A stretch of DNA of 64,000 bases from Streptomyces ochraceiscleroticus (GCF_000720485.1 NZ_JOAX01000027.1:38687-102686), one strand, 5' to 3'; positions 52,000-61,491 are shown, counted from the first letter of the stretch. The notes: generated from the sequence alone by a model not told the origin. Numbers and translations: made by a program.

Positions 52000-53742
52000 T
52001 CAGCCTGTGATGACCAGGCCGACGACCTCGTCGTCGGAGTACCACACACGTACGTCGGGCCGTCCCCCCGCGAAGGCGGAGTGCACCGCTTGCCGCACCT
52101 CGGGCGCGGGGCGGTTCAGGTTCCGCCAGGCACCGGCCACGAAGAGCCGGAGCCGCGGAGGGAGTTCTCGGGGGTAGGGGATCAGTTCGTCCCAGTACCG
52201 CTCGGCCTGGCCGGAGCCGACCGAGGAGGGCACCAGGTGCGTCACTGCCGCCCTGATGTCGGGCCGGTTGCCGATCCGCTGGGAGGCCGGCCGGCCCGGC
52301 GCGTCCTGCTGCGGGGACCCGGTGGTCCGCAGCACCTCGCGCGCCTGCTCGGGATTCATCGGGTCCGCACCCGCGGCCTTGAGCATGCCCTGCAGCGACG
52401 CCAGCGCGCCGACCACGACGGGGGAGGCCGATGAGGTTCCCGAGAAGCTGTCCGTGTACCAGGCGATCTCCTCCGTACCGCCCTGCAGGTCGCCGGGCCG
52501 GTCCCAGAAACCACCGGTCGTGGTGACCTCGCGGCCCCAGCCCTGGGCGTCCAGCCGCGTGCCGTAGTTGGAGAACGCCAGCCGCGACCGGTCCGGGCCG
52601 TGATCACGGCCGTGAGTGCCGGGCGGCGGGGCGCCCGCGCCGACCAGGATCGCGCCGGACGACTGGTTGGAGGGGTTGAAGGGGTTGCGCCACCACTGCG
52701 GGAAGCGGTCGGGACGGCGCTCGTACAGCGCGTCGTCCAGGCTCTCCGCGCCGTTGCCGGCTGCCTCCACCACGACGACGCCCTTCGCGGTCGCCCAGCG
52801 GATCGCCGCGAAGTCGTCCGGCCACCACTCCAGCGCGATGTAGCCGCGCTGGTCGTCCCGGTGCTCGTAGTCGAACCGGGGCCCCGGCCGGTGGAGTTCG
52901 ATCAGCAGGATGTCACCGCGCGAGAGCCGCTCGGCCGCCGCGTGGATCGCCGCCGCCGAACCGATGCCCTGGATGGAGGCCGCGGCGGTCACCGCGCCGG
53001 GCGCGACGCCCACCACGCCCCTGTCGTTGCGGTCGCCCCCGATGACACCGAGGACGGCCGTGCCGTGGTTGCGCCAGGCCAGGTCCTGGATCGGGGAGCC
53101 GACCACGATGCCGGCGAGCCGCTCCGCCAGGTCCTCGTGGCCCAACTGCCAGGCGCCCTCGACGTCGACGATCGTTACGCCCTCGCCGTCACCGCCCTGC
53201 CGCTGCCACGCCCATACGGCGTTCACGCCCTCGGGCGCGGCGCCCAGGTGACCCTGGCGGCCGGTGAAGTCGGGCGTCGCGGGCGCGCCCTCCTTCCGCC
53301 CCTGCTCCTCCGGACCGCGCGCCGCCGAAGTGGCGGGCACGGCGCCCGGCTTGAGGTACGCCGTCTCGATCTCCGGGAGGGCGGAGAGCCGGGCCGTCAG
53401 CTCCACTGCCCGGGTGTCACCGCCCCGTACCCGGTAGAAGAGCGAGAGGTCGGGGAGCGCGCCGGTGCCCTCCGACGGCTCCTGCGGCATGGCCGCCCGT
53501 ATCCGCTCCTCACTCCCGAACAGCGGCTCCAGAGAGAGCTGCTGGTCGCTGAGGAACATCTCCAGCGCGGAGATGTCCGCACCGGAGGCCGACCGAACGC
53601 CGCCCGCGCCGGCGCGGAGTCCGGGCTCGGCCCGCGCGACGACGATCAGCTCCGGTTCGGCTCCTTGGTAGGTGAATCCCGCTCCGTCAGGTCCGGGGCC
53701 CGCCATGCCGGGGCCCGAACCGGGAGGTGCCTGATCGGTCAT
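52000..53742 (-). CDS. S8 subtilisin-like protease without signal peptide
   Basis: A 580-residue serine protease. Residues about 95-135 look like a propeptide/inhibitor-type domain (LFYRVRGGDTRAVELTARLS). The catalytic domain shows Asp193 in VTIVDVEGAW, His226 in NHGTAVLG, the oxyanion Asn330 in VEAAGNG, and Ser437 in SGTSSASPVV, so the triad is complete. The C-terminal 80 residues form an extra domain (LRLFVAGAWRNLNRPAPEV). No signal peptide or membrane segment is visible, so it is intracellular or exported by a non-classical route. It is the first gene of a pair with the glutamine-rich protein, a possible substrate or partner. Confidence 0.9.
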   Translation of the reverse strand: MTDQAPPGSGPGMAGPGPDGAGFTYQGAEPELIVVARAEPGLRAGAGGVRSASGADISALEMFLSDQQLSLEPLFGSEERIRAAMPQEPSEGTGALPDLSLFYRVRGGDTRAVELTARLSALPEIETAYLKPGAVPATSAARGPEEQGRKEGAPATPDFTGRQGHLGAAPEGVNAVWAWQRQGGDGEGVTIVDVEGAWQLGHEDLAERLAGIVVGSPIQDLAWRNHGTAVLGVIGGDRNDRGVVGVAPGAVTAAASIQGIGSAAAIHAAAERLSRGDILLIELHRPGPRFDYEHRDDQRGYIALEWWPDDFAAIRWATAKGVVVVEAAGNGAESLDDALYERRPDRFPQWWRNPFNPSNQSSGAILVGAGAPPPGTHGRDHGPDRSRLAFSNYGTRLDAQGWGREVTTTGGFWDRPGDLQGGTEEIAWYTDSFSGTSSASPVVVGALASLQGMLKAAGADPMNPEQAREVLRTTGSPQQDAPGRPASQRIGNRPDIRAAVTHLVPSSVGSGQAERYWDELIPYPRELPPRLRLFVAGAWRNLNRPAPEVRQAVHSAFAGGRPDVRVWYSDDEVVGLVITG

Positions 53743-54073
53743 CGCTGGGACCGCTCCCTTCGGGGTGCTGCTCCGTGCCCTTGCCGCTCCGTGCCCTGCT
53801 CCCGGCACGGCCCGCGCCGCGTAACGCCGAATGTGTACCGGATGTTGCGGCGCGGTGTCGCCGGGGCTTCGGAGCGTCACCCTGCTACCTCCGCTCGCCC
53901 CCGTCCACCCCGGGGACCCCCCCTACGTTTGGAATCCGGTCGAATGGGAACCGTGGGCAAATCGACCGGAAAGCGATGACGTGCTGTCAAGCAGGTCAAA
54001 CACTACGGAGGCGTACGCGGTGGGGTGAGGCGGAAGTGCCCGCACGCCACCCGTCGCGCGGCGGGAACGACGA

Positions 54074-54103
54074 AGCGGGGCGGTGCCGCAGCACCGCCCC
54101 GCT
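54074..54103 (-). terminator. Terminator after PAC2 gene
   Basis: AGCGGGGCGGTGC / GCACCGCCCCGCT is a perfect 13-bp stem with a CGCA loop, 10 bp beyond the PAC2 stop. It occupies the end of the 370-bp gene-free stretch 53743-54112. The rest of that stretch is the upstream region of the protease gene, with a minus-strand TTGACA at 53985-53990 as a possible -35 element. Confidence 0.75.
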
Positions 54104-54112
54104 CCGTTTCGG

Positions 54113-55264
54113 TCAGTCCTCCGAGGAATCGCCGTCCGGGGAGTCCGGCCGGTCCGACGGCGCCGCCGGGCCCGCCTCCCCGGTCGTTTCCGGGGTGTCC
54201 GGCGGCGCCGGAGCGGCCTCACCGGGCGTTTCCGGAGTGTCCGTTCCCCCAGGGGTCTCGCCGGACTTGCCGCCCTGCTTCCCGGGGCCGTCCTCCGTGC
54301 CGCGGGCCGGCCCCTGGCCGCCGCCCTCCGCCTTCGGCGGCTTGGGCGGGCGGGTCCGGCCGCTGGGGGAGTCGCGCAGGTAGGAGCCCTCGCCGCCGTC
54401 GGTCGCCAGGCCCGGCCCGGCCTGCGGGTCCCGCCGCCGCAGATAGCGCTCGAATTCCCGCGCGATCGCCTCGCCCGACGCCTCCGGCAGTTCGGCGGTG
54501 TCCCGGGCCTCCTCCAGCGACTGGACGTACTCGGCGACCTCGCTGTCCTCGGCCGCGAGCTGGTCCACGCCGAGCTGCCACGCCCGCGCGTCCTCGCTCA
54601 GCTCGCCGAGCGGGATGCGCAGGTCCAGCAGGTCCTCCAGGCGGTTGAGCAGGGCCAGCGTCGCCTTGGGGTTGGGCGGCTGCGAGACGTAGTGCGGCAC
54701 GGCCGCCCACAGGCTCACCGCGGGCACCCCGGCGTGCGTGCACGCCTCCTGCAGGATGCCGACGATGCCCGTGGGACCCTCGTACTTGCTCTCCTCCAGG
54801 TCCATCGTGCGCGCCAGGTCCGCGTCGGAGGTGACGCCGCTGACCGGGACCGGGCGGGTGTGCGGGGTGTCGCCGAGCAGCGCGCCCAGTACCACCAGCA
54901 TCTCCACGCCCAGCTCGTGCGCGAAGCCCAGGATCTCGTTGCAGAAGGACCGCCAGCGCATGCTGGGCTCGATGCCGCGGACCAGCACCAGGTCGCGCGG
55001 CTTCTCGCCGCCCACCCGGACGACGGACAGCCGGGTCGTGGGCCAGGTGATCTTGCGGACGCCGTCCTCCAGGAAGACGGTGGGCCGGTTCACCTGGAAG
55101 TCGTAGTAGTCCTCGGCGTCCAGCGCGGCGAAGACCTCGCCCTTCCACTCCCGGTCAAGGTGCGCGACCGCGGCGGAGGCGGCGTCGCCGGCGTCGTTCC
55201 AGCCTTCGAACGCGGCCACCATGACCGGATCGATCAGCTCGGGCACCCCCTCCAGCTCGATCAC
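54113..55264 (-). CDS. PAC2-family (proteasome assembly chaperone-like) protein
   Basis: A 383-residue soluble protein. Residues about 1-275 form a PAC2 domain (AAFEGWNDAGDAASAAVAHL, ALLGDTPHTRPVPV, EGPTGIVGILQEACTHAGVP). The last 90 residues are a Pro/Gly/Glu/Thr-rich disordered tail with TPETPGEA and TPETTGEA repeats. PAC2 proteins are related to eukaryotic proteasome-assembly chaperones; in actinobacteria their job is not settled, though the organisms do have 20S proteasomes. It is a single gene upstream of mshC and downstream of glpD, a conserved position in streptomycetes. Confidence 0.88.
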   Translation of the reverse strand: MIELEGVPELIDPVMVAAFEGWNDAGDAASAAVAHLDREWKGEVFAALDAEDYYDFQVNRPTVFLEDGVRKITWPTTRLSVVRVGGEKPRDLVLVRGIEPSMRWRSFCNEILGFAHELGVEMLVVLGALLGDTPHTRPVPVSGVTSDADLARTMDLEESKYEGPTGIVGILQEACTHAGVPAVSLWAAVPHYVSQPPNPKATLALLNRLEDLLDLRIPLGELSEDARAWQLGVDQLAAEDSEVAEYVQSLEEARDTAELPEASGEAIAREFERYLRRRDPQAGPGLATDGGEGSYLRDSPSGRTRPPKPPKAEGGGQGPARGTEDGPGKQGGKSGETPGGTDTPETPGEAAPAPPDTPETTGEAGPAAPSDRPDSPDGDSSED

Positions 55265-55393
55265 CCAGCGCCTCCTTCCGGCCGGTCGGCCCCTCGTCGG
55301 CGGCCGCCGGTTGCAGTTCCCGTTCCGTGCGCTCCCAGCCTACGGCGTCCGTGGTACCCGAACGCAGCCCCTCTGCACTAACGAGTCCTCATT

Positions 55394-55484
55394 CATCCGA
55401 TCTGTCCCTGTCAACTGCCGGGCGCGACCTGGGGGATGGCGAAGCAGCGGGGTCCATACATCGGAGTGCGGGACAGATCGGATG
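55394..55484. repeat. 15-bp inverted repeat upstream of PAC2 gene
   Basis: CATCCGATCTGTCCC (55394-55408) is repeated inverted as GGGACAGATCGGATG (55470-55484), a perfect match, with 61 bp between. A related ACATCGGA lies between them at 55457. The 366-bp stretch 55265-55630 holds no gene. These elements resemble half-sites of the palindrome before the GntR gene at 56349, so the regulator may also act here, on the PAC2 promoter. Confidence 0.6.
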
Positions 55485-55630
55485 TCCCTCCGTGCCACCG
55501 CCCGGACCGGCCTCGCCGCGGGCCCTGCGGCGCCGTCCGGCCGCCCGGCACGACGTCCGGTTTCCGCGGCTCACGGACCGCCCCCGCGGCGGCCCGCGGG
55601 CCTCACCGGACTGCTGCCGTCACAGTGTCG

Positions 55631-56302
55631 TCACAGCGACGCCCGCAGCCACTGCTCCACGCTGGCGATGTGGACCGTCGCCCAGGCGCGCGCGGCCTCC
55701 GCGTCCCGGGCCCGCAGCGCGCCGAGGATCGCGCGGTGCTCGGTCAGGGTGCGGGTCACCGCGTCCTTCTGGGTCAGCCCGCGCCAGATGCGGGCACGCG
55801 TGGTCGGCCCGGAGAGGCCGTCCAGCAGCGAGCAGAGCACGGAGTTGCCGGACGCGGCCACGACGGCGCGGTGGAACTCCAGGTCGCACGCGACCAGGTC
55901 CTCCACCGAGGGCGCCGTCCCGAGCGCGTCGAGCTGCGCGTCCAGCGCGTCCAGCTCGGCGGGCGCGATCCGGGCCGTGGCCAGCGCGGTGGCGGCCGGC
56001 TCCAGGATGCGGCGGACGGCCAGGAACTCCAGGACGGTGTCGTCGCGGTGGAAGTCCACCACGAAGCTCATCGCCTCCAGCAGCAGCTTCGGGTCCAGGC
56101 TCGTGACGTACGTGCCGTCGCCCTGGCGCACGTCCAGGATGCGGATCAGGGCCAGCGCGCGGACCGCCTCGCGCAGGGAGTTGCGGGACAGTCCCAGCTC
56201 GGCGGCGAGCTCGCTCTCCTTGGGCAGCCGGTCACCGGGGCGCAGCGCGCCGGAGACGATCATGCCCTTGATCTTCTCGATGGCCTCGTCCGTGACCGCC
56301 AT
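55631..56302 (-). CDS. GntR-family regulator, FadR/FCD type
   Basis: A 223-residue transcription factor. The winged HTH is at residues about 5-70 (AIEKIKGMIVSGALRPGDRL, then LGLSRNSLREAVRALAL), followed by an FCD ligand-binding helical domain with the metal-binding pattern DLEFHRAVVAASGN and EHRAILGALRARDAEAA. The ATG at 56302 gives MAVTDEAIEKI. Such regulators sense sugar acids or carboxylates. It lies between glpD and the PAC2 gene but is separated from glpD by a terminator and has its own palindrome, so it is not simply part of the glycerol operon. The ligand is unknown. Confidence 0.9.
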   Translation of the reverse strand: MAVTDEAIEKIKGMIVSGALRPGDRLPKESELAAELGLSRNSLREAVRALALIRILDVRQGDGTYVTSLDPKLLLEAMSFVVDFHRDDTVLEFLAVRRILEPAATALATARIAPAELDALDAQLDALGTAPSVEDLVACDLEFHRAVVAASGNSVLCSLLDGLSGPTTRARIWRGLTQKDAVTRTLTEHRAILGALRARDAEAARAWATVHIASVEQWLRASL

Positions 56303-56348
56303 GGCCGACCTCCCCGCTCGGAACGCCTGAAAGCCCGAAAACTGCCCA

Positions 56349-56365
56349 CAGACATCGGATGTCTG
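56349..56365. promoter_or_regulatory. GntR operator palindrome CAGACATCGGATGTCTG
   Basis: A perfect 8-bp-arm palindrome with a central G, 46 bp upstream of the GntR start. It is a textbook size for FadR-type operators and probably mediates autoregulation. Confidence 0.65.
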
Positions 56366-56397
56366 GAGTGCAGCCATTATGGCGTGCGAACGCCGAA

Positions 56398-56429
56398 GGG
56401 CGGGACTCCGGTACCCCGGAATCCCGCCC
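56398..56429 (-). terminator. Terminator of the glycerol operon
   Basis: GGGCGGGACTCCGG pairs with CCGGAATCCCGCCC (one mismatch), about 35 bp past the glpD stop on the minus strand. It separates glpD from the GntR gene. Confidence 0.65.
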
Positions 56430-56465
56430 CTGCGCCGGCCGGCAGGGCCCCCCGGCCCTCCGGAC

Positions 56466-58079
56466 TCAGCTCTTGCGTGCCGACAGCACGTCCTCGACCT
56501 TCGCGCGGACGTCGTCCGTGGCCAGGCCCCGGATCGTCAGCGTCGTACGGCGGCGCAGCACGTCGTCCGCGGTCTCGGCCCACTCGTGGTCCCGCGCGTA
56601 CACCACCTGCGCCCAGATCTCGGGCGCTTCGGGGTGGATGCGCTCGGCCAGCGCCGGGTCCTCATTCGCCAGCCGGGCGATGTCGAAGGACAGCGAGCCG
56701 TAGTGGGTGGCCAGGTGGCGGGCGGTGTCGGCGGACATCCGCGGGCCCGGCGTACCGCCGTCGACCAGCAGCCGGTGCGCGACCGCCTGCGGGTTGGCGA
56801 TGCCCGGCAGCGGCAGCTTCTTCGGCAGCTCGGAGATCGGCTCCAGGTCCTCGCCGAGCGGGTGCCCGGGCAGCGCGGCGAGCTTGTTCATGACCGTACG
56901 TCCGATGTGCCGGAACGTCGTCCACTTGCCTCCGGCCACCGACAGCATGCCGCCGCTGCCCTCGGTCACGACCGTCTCGCGCTTGGCCTTGGAGGTATCG
57001 CCGGGGCCGCCCGGCAGCACCCGCAGCCCCGCGAAGGAGTACGTGATCAGGTCGCGGTCGAGCTGCTGGTCGCGGACGGAGAACGCGGCCTCGTCCAGGA
57101 TCTGCTTGATGTCCTTCTCGGTGACCGACACATCCGCCGGGTCGCCCTCGTACTCCTCGTCGGTGGTGCCCAGCAGAAGCTGGTCCTCCCACGGCAGCGC
57201 GAAGGTGATGCGGTACTTGTCGATCGGGGTCGCGAGCGCGGCCTTCCAGGGGGAGGTGCGCTTGAGGACCAGGTGCGCGCCCTTGGAGAGGCGGATGGAC
57301 GGCGCCGCGTTCGCGTCCTCCATCTTCCGGAGGTGGTCGACCCACGGGCCGGTGGCGTTGAGCACCAGGCGGGCGTTGACGCCGAACTCGGTGCCGTCGG
57401 TACGGTCCTTGAGGTCAGCGCCGGTGACCCGGCCCTGCGTGAAGCGCAGCCCGGTGACCTCGGCGTGGTTCAGTACGGTCGCGCCCGCCGCGACGGCCGC
57501 GCGGACCGTCATCAGCGCCATCCGCGCGTCGTTCATCTGGTCGTCGCCGTAGACGGCCACGGCCTTGAGGTTCTCCGTGCGCAGCTCCGGCACGTCGCGC
57601 TGGGCCTTGGCCGGGCTGATGACGTGGCCGACGCCGTCGCCGAACGCGGAGAGCGCGGAGTAGGCGAAGACGCCCGCGCCGAGCTTGGCCGCGCCGTGCG
57701 GACCGCCCTTGTAGACCGGCAGGTAGAAGGTCAGCGGGTTCGACAGGTGCGGGGCGACCTGGCGGGAGACGGCGCGACGCTCGAAGTGGTTCTCCGCCAC
57801 CAGCTTCACCGCGCCGGTCTGCAGGTAGCGCAGGCCGCCGTGGAGCAGCTTGGAGGAGGCGGAGGAGGTGGCGCCGGCGAAGTCGCCGGCGTCCACCAGG
57901 GCCACCCGCAGTCCCGACTGCGCGGCGTGCCAGGCGGTGGAGATGCCCAGGATGCCGCCGCCGATCACCAGGAGGTCGTAGGTCGCCTTGTCGAGCCGCT
58001 CCCGGGTCTCGGCGCGGCTCGGGTGCGAACCGTCGGCCGGGTGCGTCCCGAGTGCCGGGACGCTCTGCAGGGTGCTCAT
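56466..58079 (-). CDS. glpD: Glycerol-3-phosphate dehydrogenase GlpD
   Basis: A 537-residue FAD-dependent, membrane-associated enzyme that oxidises glycerol 3-phosphate to dihydroxyacetone phosphate and passes electrons to quinone. The FAD-binding motif is YDLLVIGGGILGISTAWHAA, with SSASSKLLHGGLRYL (the ARSSKLxHGGxRYL-type signature), NATGPWVD, and SVAGGKWTTFRHIGRTVM; the C-terminal cap domain is the DAO_C type. It is the third gene of glpF-glpK-glpD, starting 3 bp after the glpK stop. It should be induced by glycerol through GylR. Confidence 0.96.
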   Translation of the reverse strand: MSTLQSVPALGTHPADGSHPSRAETRERLDKATYDLLVIGGGILGISTAWHAAQSGLRVALVDAGDFAGATSSASSKLLHGGLRYLQTGAVKLVAENHFERRAVSRQVAPHLSNPLTFYLPVYKGGPHGAAKLGAGVFAYSALSAFGDGVGHVISPAKAQRDVPELRTENLKAVAVYGDDQMNDARMALMTVRAAVAAGATVLNHAEVTGLRFTQGRVTGADLKDRTDGTEFGVNARLVLNATGPWVDHLRKMEDANAAPSIRLSKGAHLVLKRTSPWKAALATPIDKYRITFALPWEDQLLLGTTDEEYEGDPADVSVTEKDIKQILDEAAFSVRDQQLDRDLITYSFAGLRVLPGGPGDTSKAKRETVVTEGSGGMLSVAGGKWTTFRHIGRTVMNKLAALPGHPLGEDLEPISELPKKLPLPGIANPQAVAHRLLVDGGTPGPRMSADTARHLATHYGSLSFDIARLANEDPALAERIHPEAPEIWAQVVYARDHEWAETADDVLRRRTTLTIRGLATDDVRAKVEDVLSARKS

Positions 58080-58082
58080 GTC

Positions 58083-59609
58083 TTACTCCTCGTCCTCGAT
58101 CCAGCCCATGGTCCGCTCGACGGCCTTGAGCCAGCTCTTGTACTCGCGGTCACGGGTGGCCGCGTCCATGCGGGGGGTCCATTCGGCGGCCCGCCGCCAG
58201 TTGGCGCGCAGTTCGTCGGTGCCGGACCAGAAGCCCACGGCCAGGCCGGCCGCGTAGGCAGCGCCGAGGCAGGTGGTCTCGGCGACCATCGGGCGCACCA
58301 CGGGCGCGTCCAGGAAGTCCGAGATCGTCTGCATCAGCAGGTTGTTGGAGGTCATGCCGCCGTCGACCTTCAGTGCGGTCAGCTCGACGCCGGAGTCCTT
58401 GGTCATGGCGTCGGTGATCTCGCGGGTCTGCCAGGCGGTGGCCTCGAGCACGGCGCGGGCGATGTGCGCCTTGGTGACGTAGCGGGTCAGGCCCGCGATG
58501 ACACCGCGCGCGTCCGAGCGCCAGTAGGGGGCGAACAGGCCGGAGAAGGCCGGTACGAAGTAGGCGCCGCCGTTGTCCTCGACCGTGGAGGCCAGGGTCT
58601 CGATCTCGGCGGCGGAGTTGATCAGGCCCATCTGGTCGCGCATCCACTGCACCAGGGAGCCGGTGACGGCGATGGAGCCTTCCAGGGCGTAGACCGGGGT
58701 CTCGTTGCCGATGCGGTAGCCGACGGTGGTCAGCAGGCCGTTGTAGGAGTTGACCGGCTCGCTGCCGGTGTTCATCAGCATGAAGGTGCCGGTGCCGTAC
58801 GTGGACTTGGCCTCGCCGCTGGCGAAGCAGGTCTGGCCGAAGAGGGCCGCCTGCTGGTCGCCGAGCGCGGAGGCGACCGGTACTCCGGCGAGCACGCCGG
58901 ACGTGGTCTCGCCGTACACCTCGGCGGAGGACCTGATCTCCGGCAGGACCTCGGCGGGGATGCCCATGGAGCTGAGGATCTTGGGCTCCCACTGGAGGGT
59001 GCGCAGGTTCATCAGCATCGTGCGGGAGGCGTTGGTGACGTCGGTGACGTGCTTGCCGCCGTTGACGCCGCCGGTGAGGTTCCAGATGACCCAGGAGTCC
59101 ATGGTGCCGAAGAGGATGTCGCCGGCCTCGGCGCGCTCGCGCAGGCCCTCGACGTTGTCCAGCAGCCAGCGGATCTTCGGCCCGGCGAAGTACGAGGCGA
59201 GGGGGAGGCCGGTCTCGCGGCGGAAGCGGTCCTGGCCGACGTTGCGGCCCAGCTCCCGGCAGAGCGCGTCGGTGCGGGTGTCCTGCCAGACGATGGCGTT
59301 GTGGACCGGCTCACCCGTGTGCTTGTCCCAGAGCAGCGTGGTCTCGCGCTGGTTGGTGATGCCGATGGCCTTGACGTCGGCGGAGGTGATGCCGGCCTTC
59401 TCGATCGCGCCGGCCACGACCTGCTGGACGTTCGCCCAGATCTCGGTGGCGTCGTGTTCGACCCAGCCGGGCTTGGGGAAGATCTGCTCGTGTTCCTTCT
59501 GGTCGACCGAGACGATGCGGCCGTCGCGGTCGAAGACGATGCAGCGGCTGGAGGTCGTGCCCTGGTCGATGGCCGCGATGAACGGGCCGGTGGTGTGGGT
59601 GTCGCTCAT
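58083..59609 (-). CDS. glpK: Glycerol kinase GlpK
   Basis: A 508-residue FGGY-family kinase that phosphorylates glycerol with ATP. Signatures are [16 protein letters not shown] at the N terminus, the glycerol-binding residues in [38 protein letters not shown], and the FGGY end motif [15 protein letters not shown]. It lies 70 bp after glpF; the gap contains a short GGCTTCGGCTTCGG-type repeat. It is second in the gyl operon. Confidence 0.97.
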   Translation of the reverse strand: MSDTHTTGPFIAAIDQGTTSSRCIVFDRDGRIVSVDQKEHEQIFPKPGWVEHDATEIWANVQQVVAGAIEKAGITSADVKAIGITNQRETTLLWDKHTGEPVHNAIVWQDTRTDALCRELGRNVGQDRFRRETGLPLASYFAGPKIRWLLDNVEGLRERAEAGDILFGTMDSWVIWNLTGGVNGGKHVTDVTNASRTMLMNLRTLQWEPKILSSMGIPAEVLPEIRSSAEVYGETTSGVLAGVPVASALGDQQAALFGQTCFASGEAKSTYGTGTFMLMNTGSEPVNSYNGLLTTVGYRIGNETPVYALEGSIAVTGSLVQWMRDQMGLINSAAEIETLASTVEDNGGAYFVPAFSGLFAPYWRSDARGVIAGLTRYVTKAHIARAVLEATAWQTREITDAMTKDSGVELTALKVDGGMTSNNLLMQTISDFLDAPVVRPMVAETTCLGAAYAAGLAVGFWSGTDELRANWRRAAEWTPRMDAATRDREYKSWLKAVERTMGWIEDEE

Positions 59610-59679
59610 GGTGTGTGCTCCAGGAGGTGCGGTGGGGGAGTGCGGCTCTTTCGGCGGCTTCGGCTTCGGCTTCGGCGGC

Positions 59680-60468
59680 TCAGGCGAACGCGAGCTGGTA
59701 GATGCCGCCCGCGATCGCGCCGCCGATCAGCGGCCCGGCCACGGGGATCCAGGCGTACCCCCAGTCCGAACCGCCCTTGTTGGGCAGCGGCAGCAGCGCG
59801 TGGACGATGCGCGGGCCGAGGTCGCGGACCGGGTTGATGGCGTAGCCGGTCGGGCCGCCCAGCGAGAGGCCGATGCCGACGACCACGAAGGCGACCAGGA
59901 GGCTGCCGATCGGGCCGACGCCCTTGCCGTCGTCGCTCAGGCCCAGGGTCAGGATCGCCAGCACGAGCACGATGGTGGCGATGATCTCGGTGACGAGGTT
60001 CTGCCACGCGTTCCGGATCTCCGGGCCCGTGGAGAAGACGCCGAGCACCGGACCGGCCTTGGGGGCCTGGGCCTGGTCGACGAGACCCTCCTCACCCTTC
60101 GGGGGAGTGATGACCTCCGGGTCCGTGAGGTGGGCCCGGAACTGGCCGTAGTAGGCGAGCCACACGCAGACCGCGCCGATCATCGCGCCGAGCAGCTCAC
60201 CGGCGAAGTAGACCGGGACCTGGCTCCACTCGATGCCGCCCTGGATGGCCAGGCCGACCGTGACGGCGGGGTTCAGGTGCGCGCCGGACTTGGCGGCGAT
60301 GTACGCGCCGGTGAGGACGGCGAACCCCCACCCGAAGGCGATGGCCACCCAGCCGGCCTCGTACGCCTTCGAGCGCTTGAAAGTGACGGCGGCGCACACG
60401 CCACCGCCCAGCAGGATCAGCACAGCGGTACCGATGGTTTCGCTGATGAAGATGTCGGAGCTGGACAC
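59680..60468 (-). CDS. glpF: Glycerol uptake facilitator GlpF
   Basis: A 262-residue aquaglyceroporin with six membrane helices and two half-helices. The first NPA box is [13 protein letters not shown], and the second is the variant [13 protein letters not shown], whose Asp is typical of glycerol channels. The GTG at 60468 with AAGGAG 7 nt upstream gives the start; the longer frame upstream crosses the promoter and operators. It is the first gene of the gyl operon (gylC in older S. coelicolor naming), repressed by GylR and induced by glycerol or glycerol 3-phosphate. Confidence 0.95.
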   Translation of the reverse strand: MSSSDIFISETIGTAVLILLGGGVCAAVTFKRSKAYEAGWVAIAFGWGFAVLTGAYIAAKSGAHLNPAVTVGLAIQGGIEWSQVPVYFAGELLGAMIGAVCVWLAYYGQFRAHLTDPEVITPPKGEEGLVDQAQAPKAGPVLGVFSTGPEIRNAWQNLVTEIIATIVLVLAILTLGLSDDGKGVGPIGSLLVAFVVVGIGLSLGGPTGYAINPVRDLGPRIVHALLPLPNKGGSDWGYAWIPVAGPLIGGAIAGGIYQLAFA

Positions 60469-60581
60469 CCGCGACTCCTTTGTCCTTCGTCCAGATGGAC
60501 ACCGAGATGCGCCGTACCCCGGGTCCCTCCGGTGGTGCGAGCCCTCGGTGAGGGCGTTGTCGGCGATCCGGCACTGCCCAC

Positions 60582-60627
60582 CATACGACAATCGTCGTAT
60601 GACGTTCGACAATGCCGACCGACGAAC
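60582..60627. promoter_or_regulatory. GylR operator region before glpF
   Basis: A perfect 8-bp palindrome, CATACGAC-AATC-GTCGTATG (60582-60601), is followed by GTTCGACAATGCC (60604-60616), which continues to CGAAC at 60623-60627 as an inverted partner of GTTCG. The 13-mer is identical to one before gylR (61492). CGACAAT occurs in both elements. The sites lie just downstream of the predicted promoter. Confidence 0.7.
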
Positions 60628-60630
60628 GGC

Positions 60631-60659
60631 AGTTTTGTTTACGCCCAGTAGCCCGTCAA
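60631..60659 (-). promoter_or_regulatory. Candidate promoter of the gyl operon
   Basis: On the minus strand TTGACG (60654-60659) is followed after 17 bp by AAAACT (60631-60636). The -10 is weak but A-rich, and the operator region begins immediately downstream, as expected for a repressed promoter. Confidence 0.4.
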
Positions 60660-60704
60660 GGGTTCTGTGAGGGAAAACCTAAGCGGAAAGAGCGGACAAA
60701 ACGG

Positions 60705-61469
60705 TTAGAAGCGCTGGGCGCCAAGATCCCTTGAGACGGCCCGTGCGCAGTCCCGCACCGCGGCGACGATCTCCGGGCGCAGCTCCCCGTCCCGCCGCAC
60801 CCGCTCCACGGCGCCGGTGATGCCCACCGCGCCCACCGGCATCCGCCGCCGGTCATGGATGGGCGCGGCCACCGACGCCACGCCCTCCCAGGTCTCCTCC
60901 ACGTCCGCGGCCCAGCCCCGGGCGCGGGTGAGATCCAGCACGGCCTCGAAGTCCTCCAGGTCCGTGAGCGTCTGCGCGGTGAACGCCTCCCGGGCGCTCT
61001 CCACCGCCTCGCTGTGCGCCACCGGGTCGTACGCGGAGAGCACCTTGCCCAGCGCCGTACTGTGCAGCGGCTGCATGGCCCCCACCTCCAGCACCTGCCG
61101 GCTGTCGTCGGGCCGGAAGACGTGGTGGACGATCAGTACGCCCTGCTGGTGCAGCACGCCCAGGTAGGCGCTCTCGCCGGTGGAACGGGCCAGGTCGTCG
61201 GTCCATACGAGGGCGCGCGCCCGCAGCTCGTGCACGTCCAGATAGCTGTTGCCCAGCCGCAGCAGCTCCGCGCCGAGCTGGTACCGGCCCGAGGTCGCGT
61301 CCTGCTCCACGAAGCCCTCCTGCTGGAGGGTGCGCAGGATTCCGTGGGCCGTGCCCTTGGCCAGATCCAGCGACGAGGCGATGTCGGACAGCCCCAGGCG
61401 CCGTTCGCCGCCGGCCAGCAGCCGCAGCATGGCCGCGGCGCGCTCCAGCGACTGAATGGTCCGTGCCAT
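60705..61469 (-). CDS. gylR: Glycerol operon repressor GylR (IclR family)
   Basis: A 254-residue IclR-type regulator. The N-terminal winged HTH is TIQSLERAAAMLRLLAGGER, then GLSDIASSLDLAKGTAHGIL, and the C-terminal effector domain contains YLGVLHQQGVLIVHHVFRPD, LHSTALGKVLSAYDP and the IclR signature region SVAAPIHDRRRMPVGAVGITG. Position and sequence agree with GylR of S. coelicolor, which represses the gyl operon and itself and is relieved by glycerol or glycerol 3-phosphate. A 13-bp operator sequence shared with the glpF promoter lies 23 bp upstream. Confidence 0.95.
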   Translation of the reverse strand: MARTIQSLERAAAMLRLLAGGERRLGLSDIASSLDLAKGTAHGILRTLQQEGFVEQDATSGRYQLGAELLRLGNSYLDVHELRARALVWTDDLARSTGESAYLGVLHQQGVLIVHHVFRPDDSRQVLEVGAMQPLHSTALGKVLSAYDPVAHSEAVESAREAFTAQTLTDLEDFEAVLDLTRARGWAADVEETWEGVASVAAPIHDRRRMPVGAVGITGAVERVRRDGELRPEIVAAVRDCARAVSRDLGAQRF

Positions 61470-61491
61470 GGAGCAACCTCCGGGAAGAGCG

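Noticed and set aside
56379..59837. A 1,152-codon plus-strand open frame across glpD and glpK
   Set aside because: It is antisense to two well-recognised enzymes and has only low-complexity Gly/Arg/Val composition; an artefact of GC bias.
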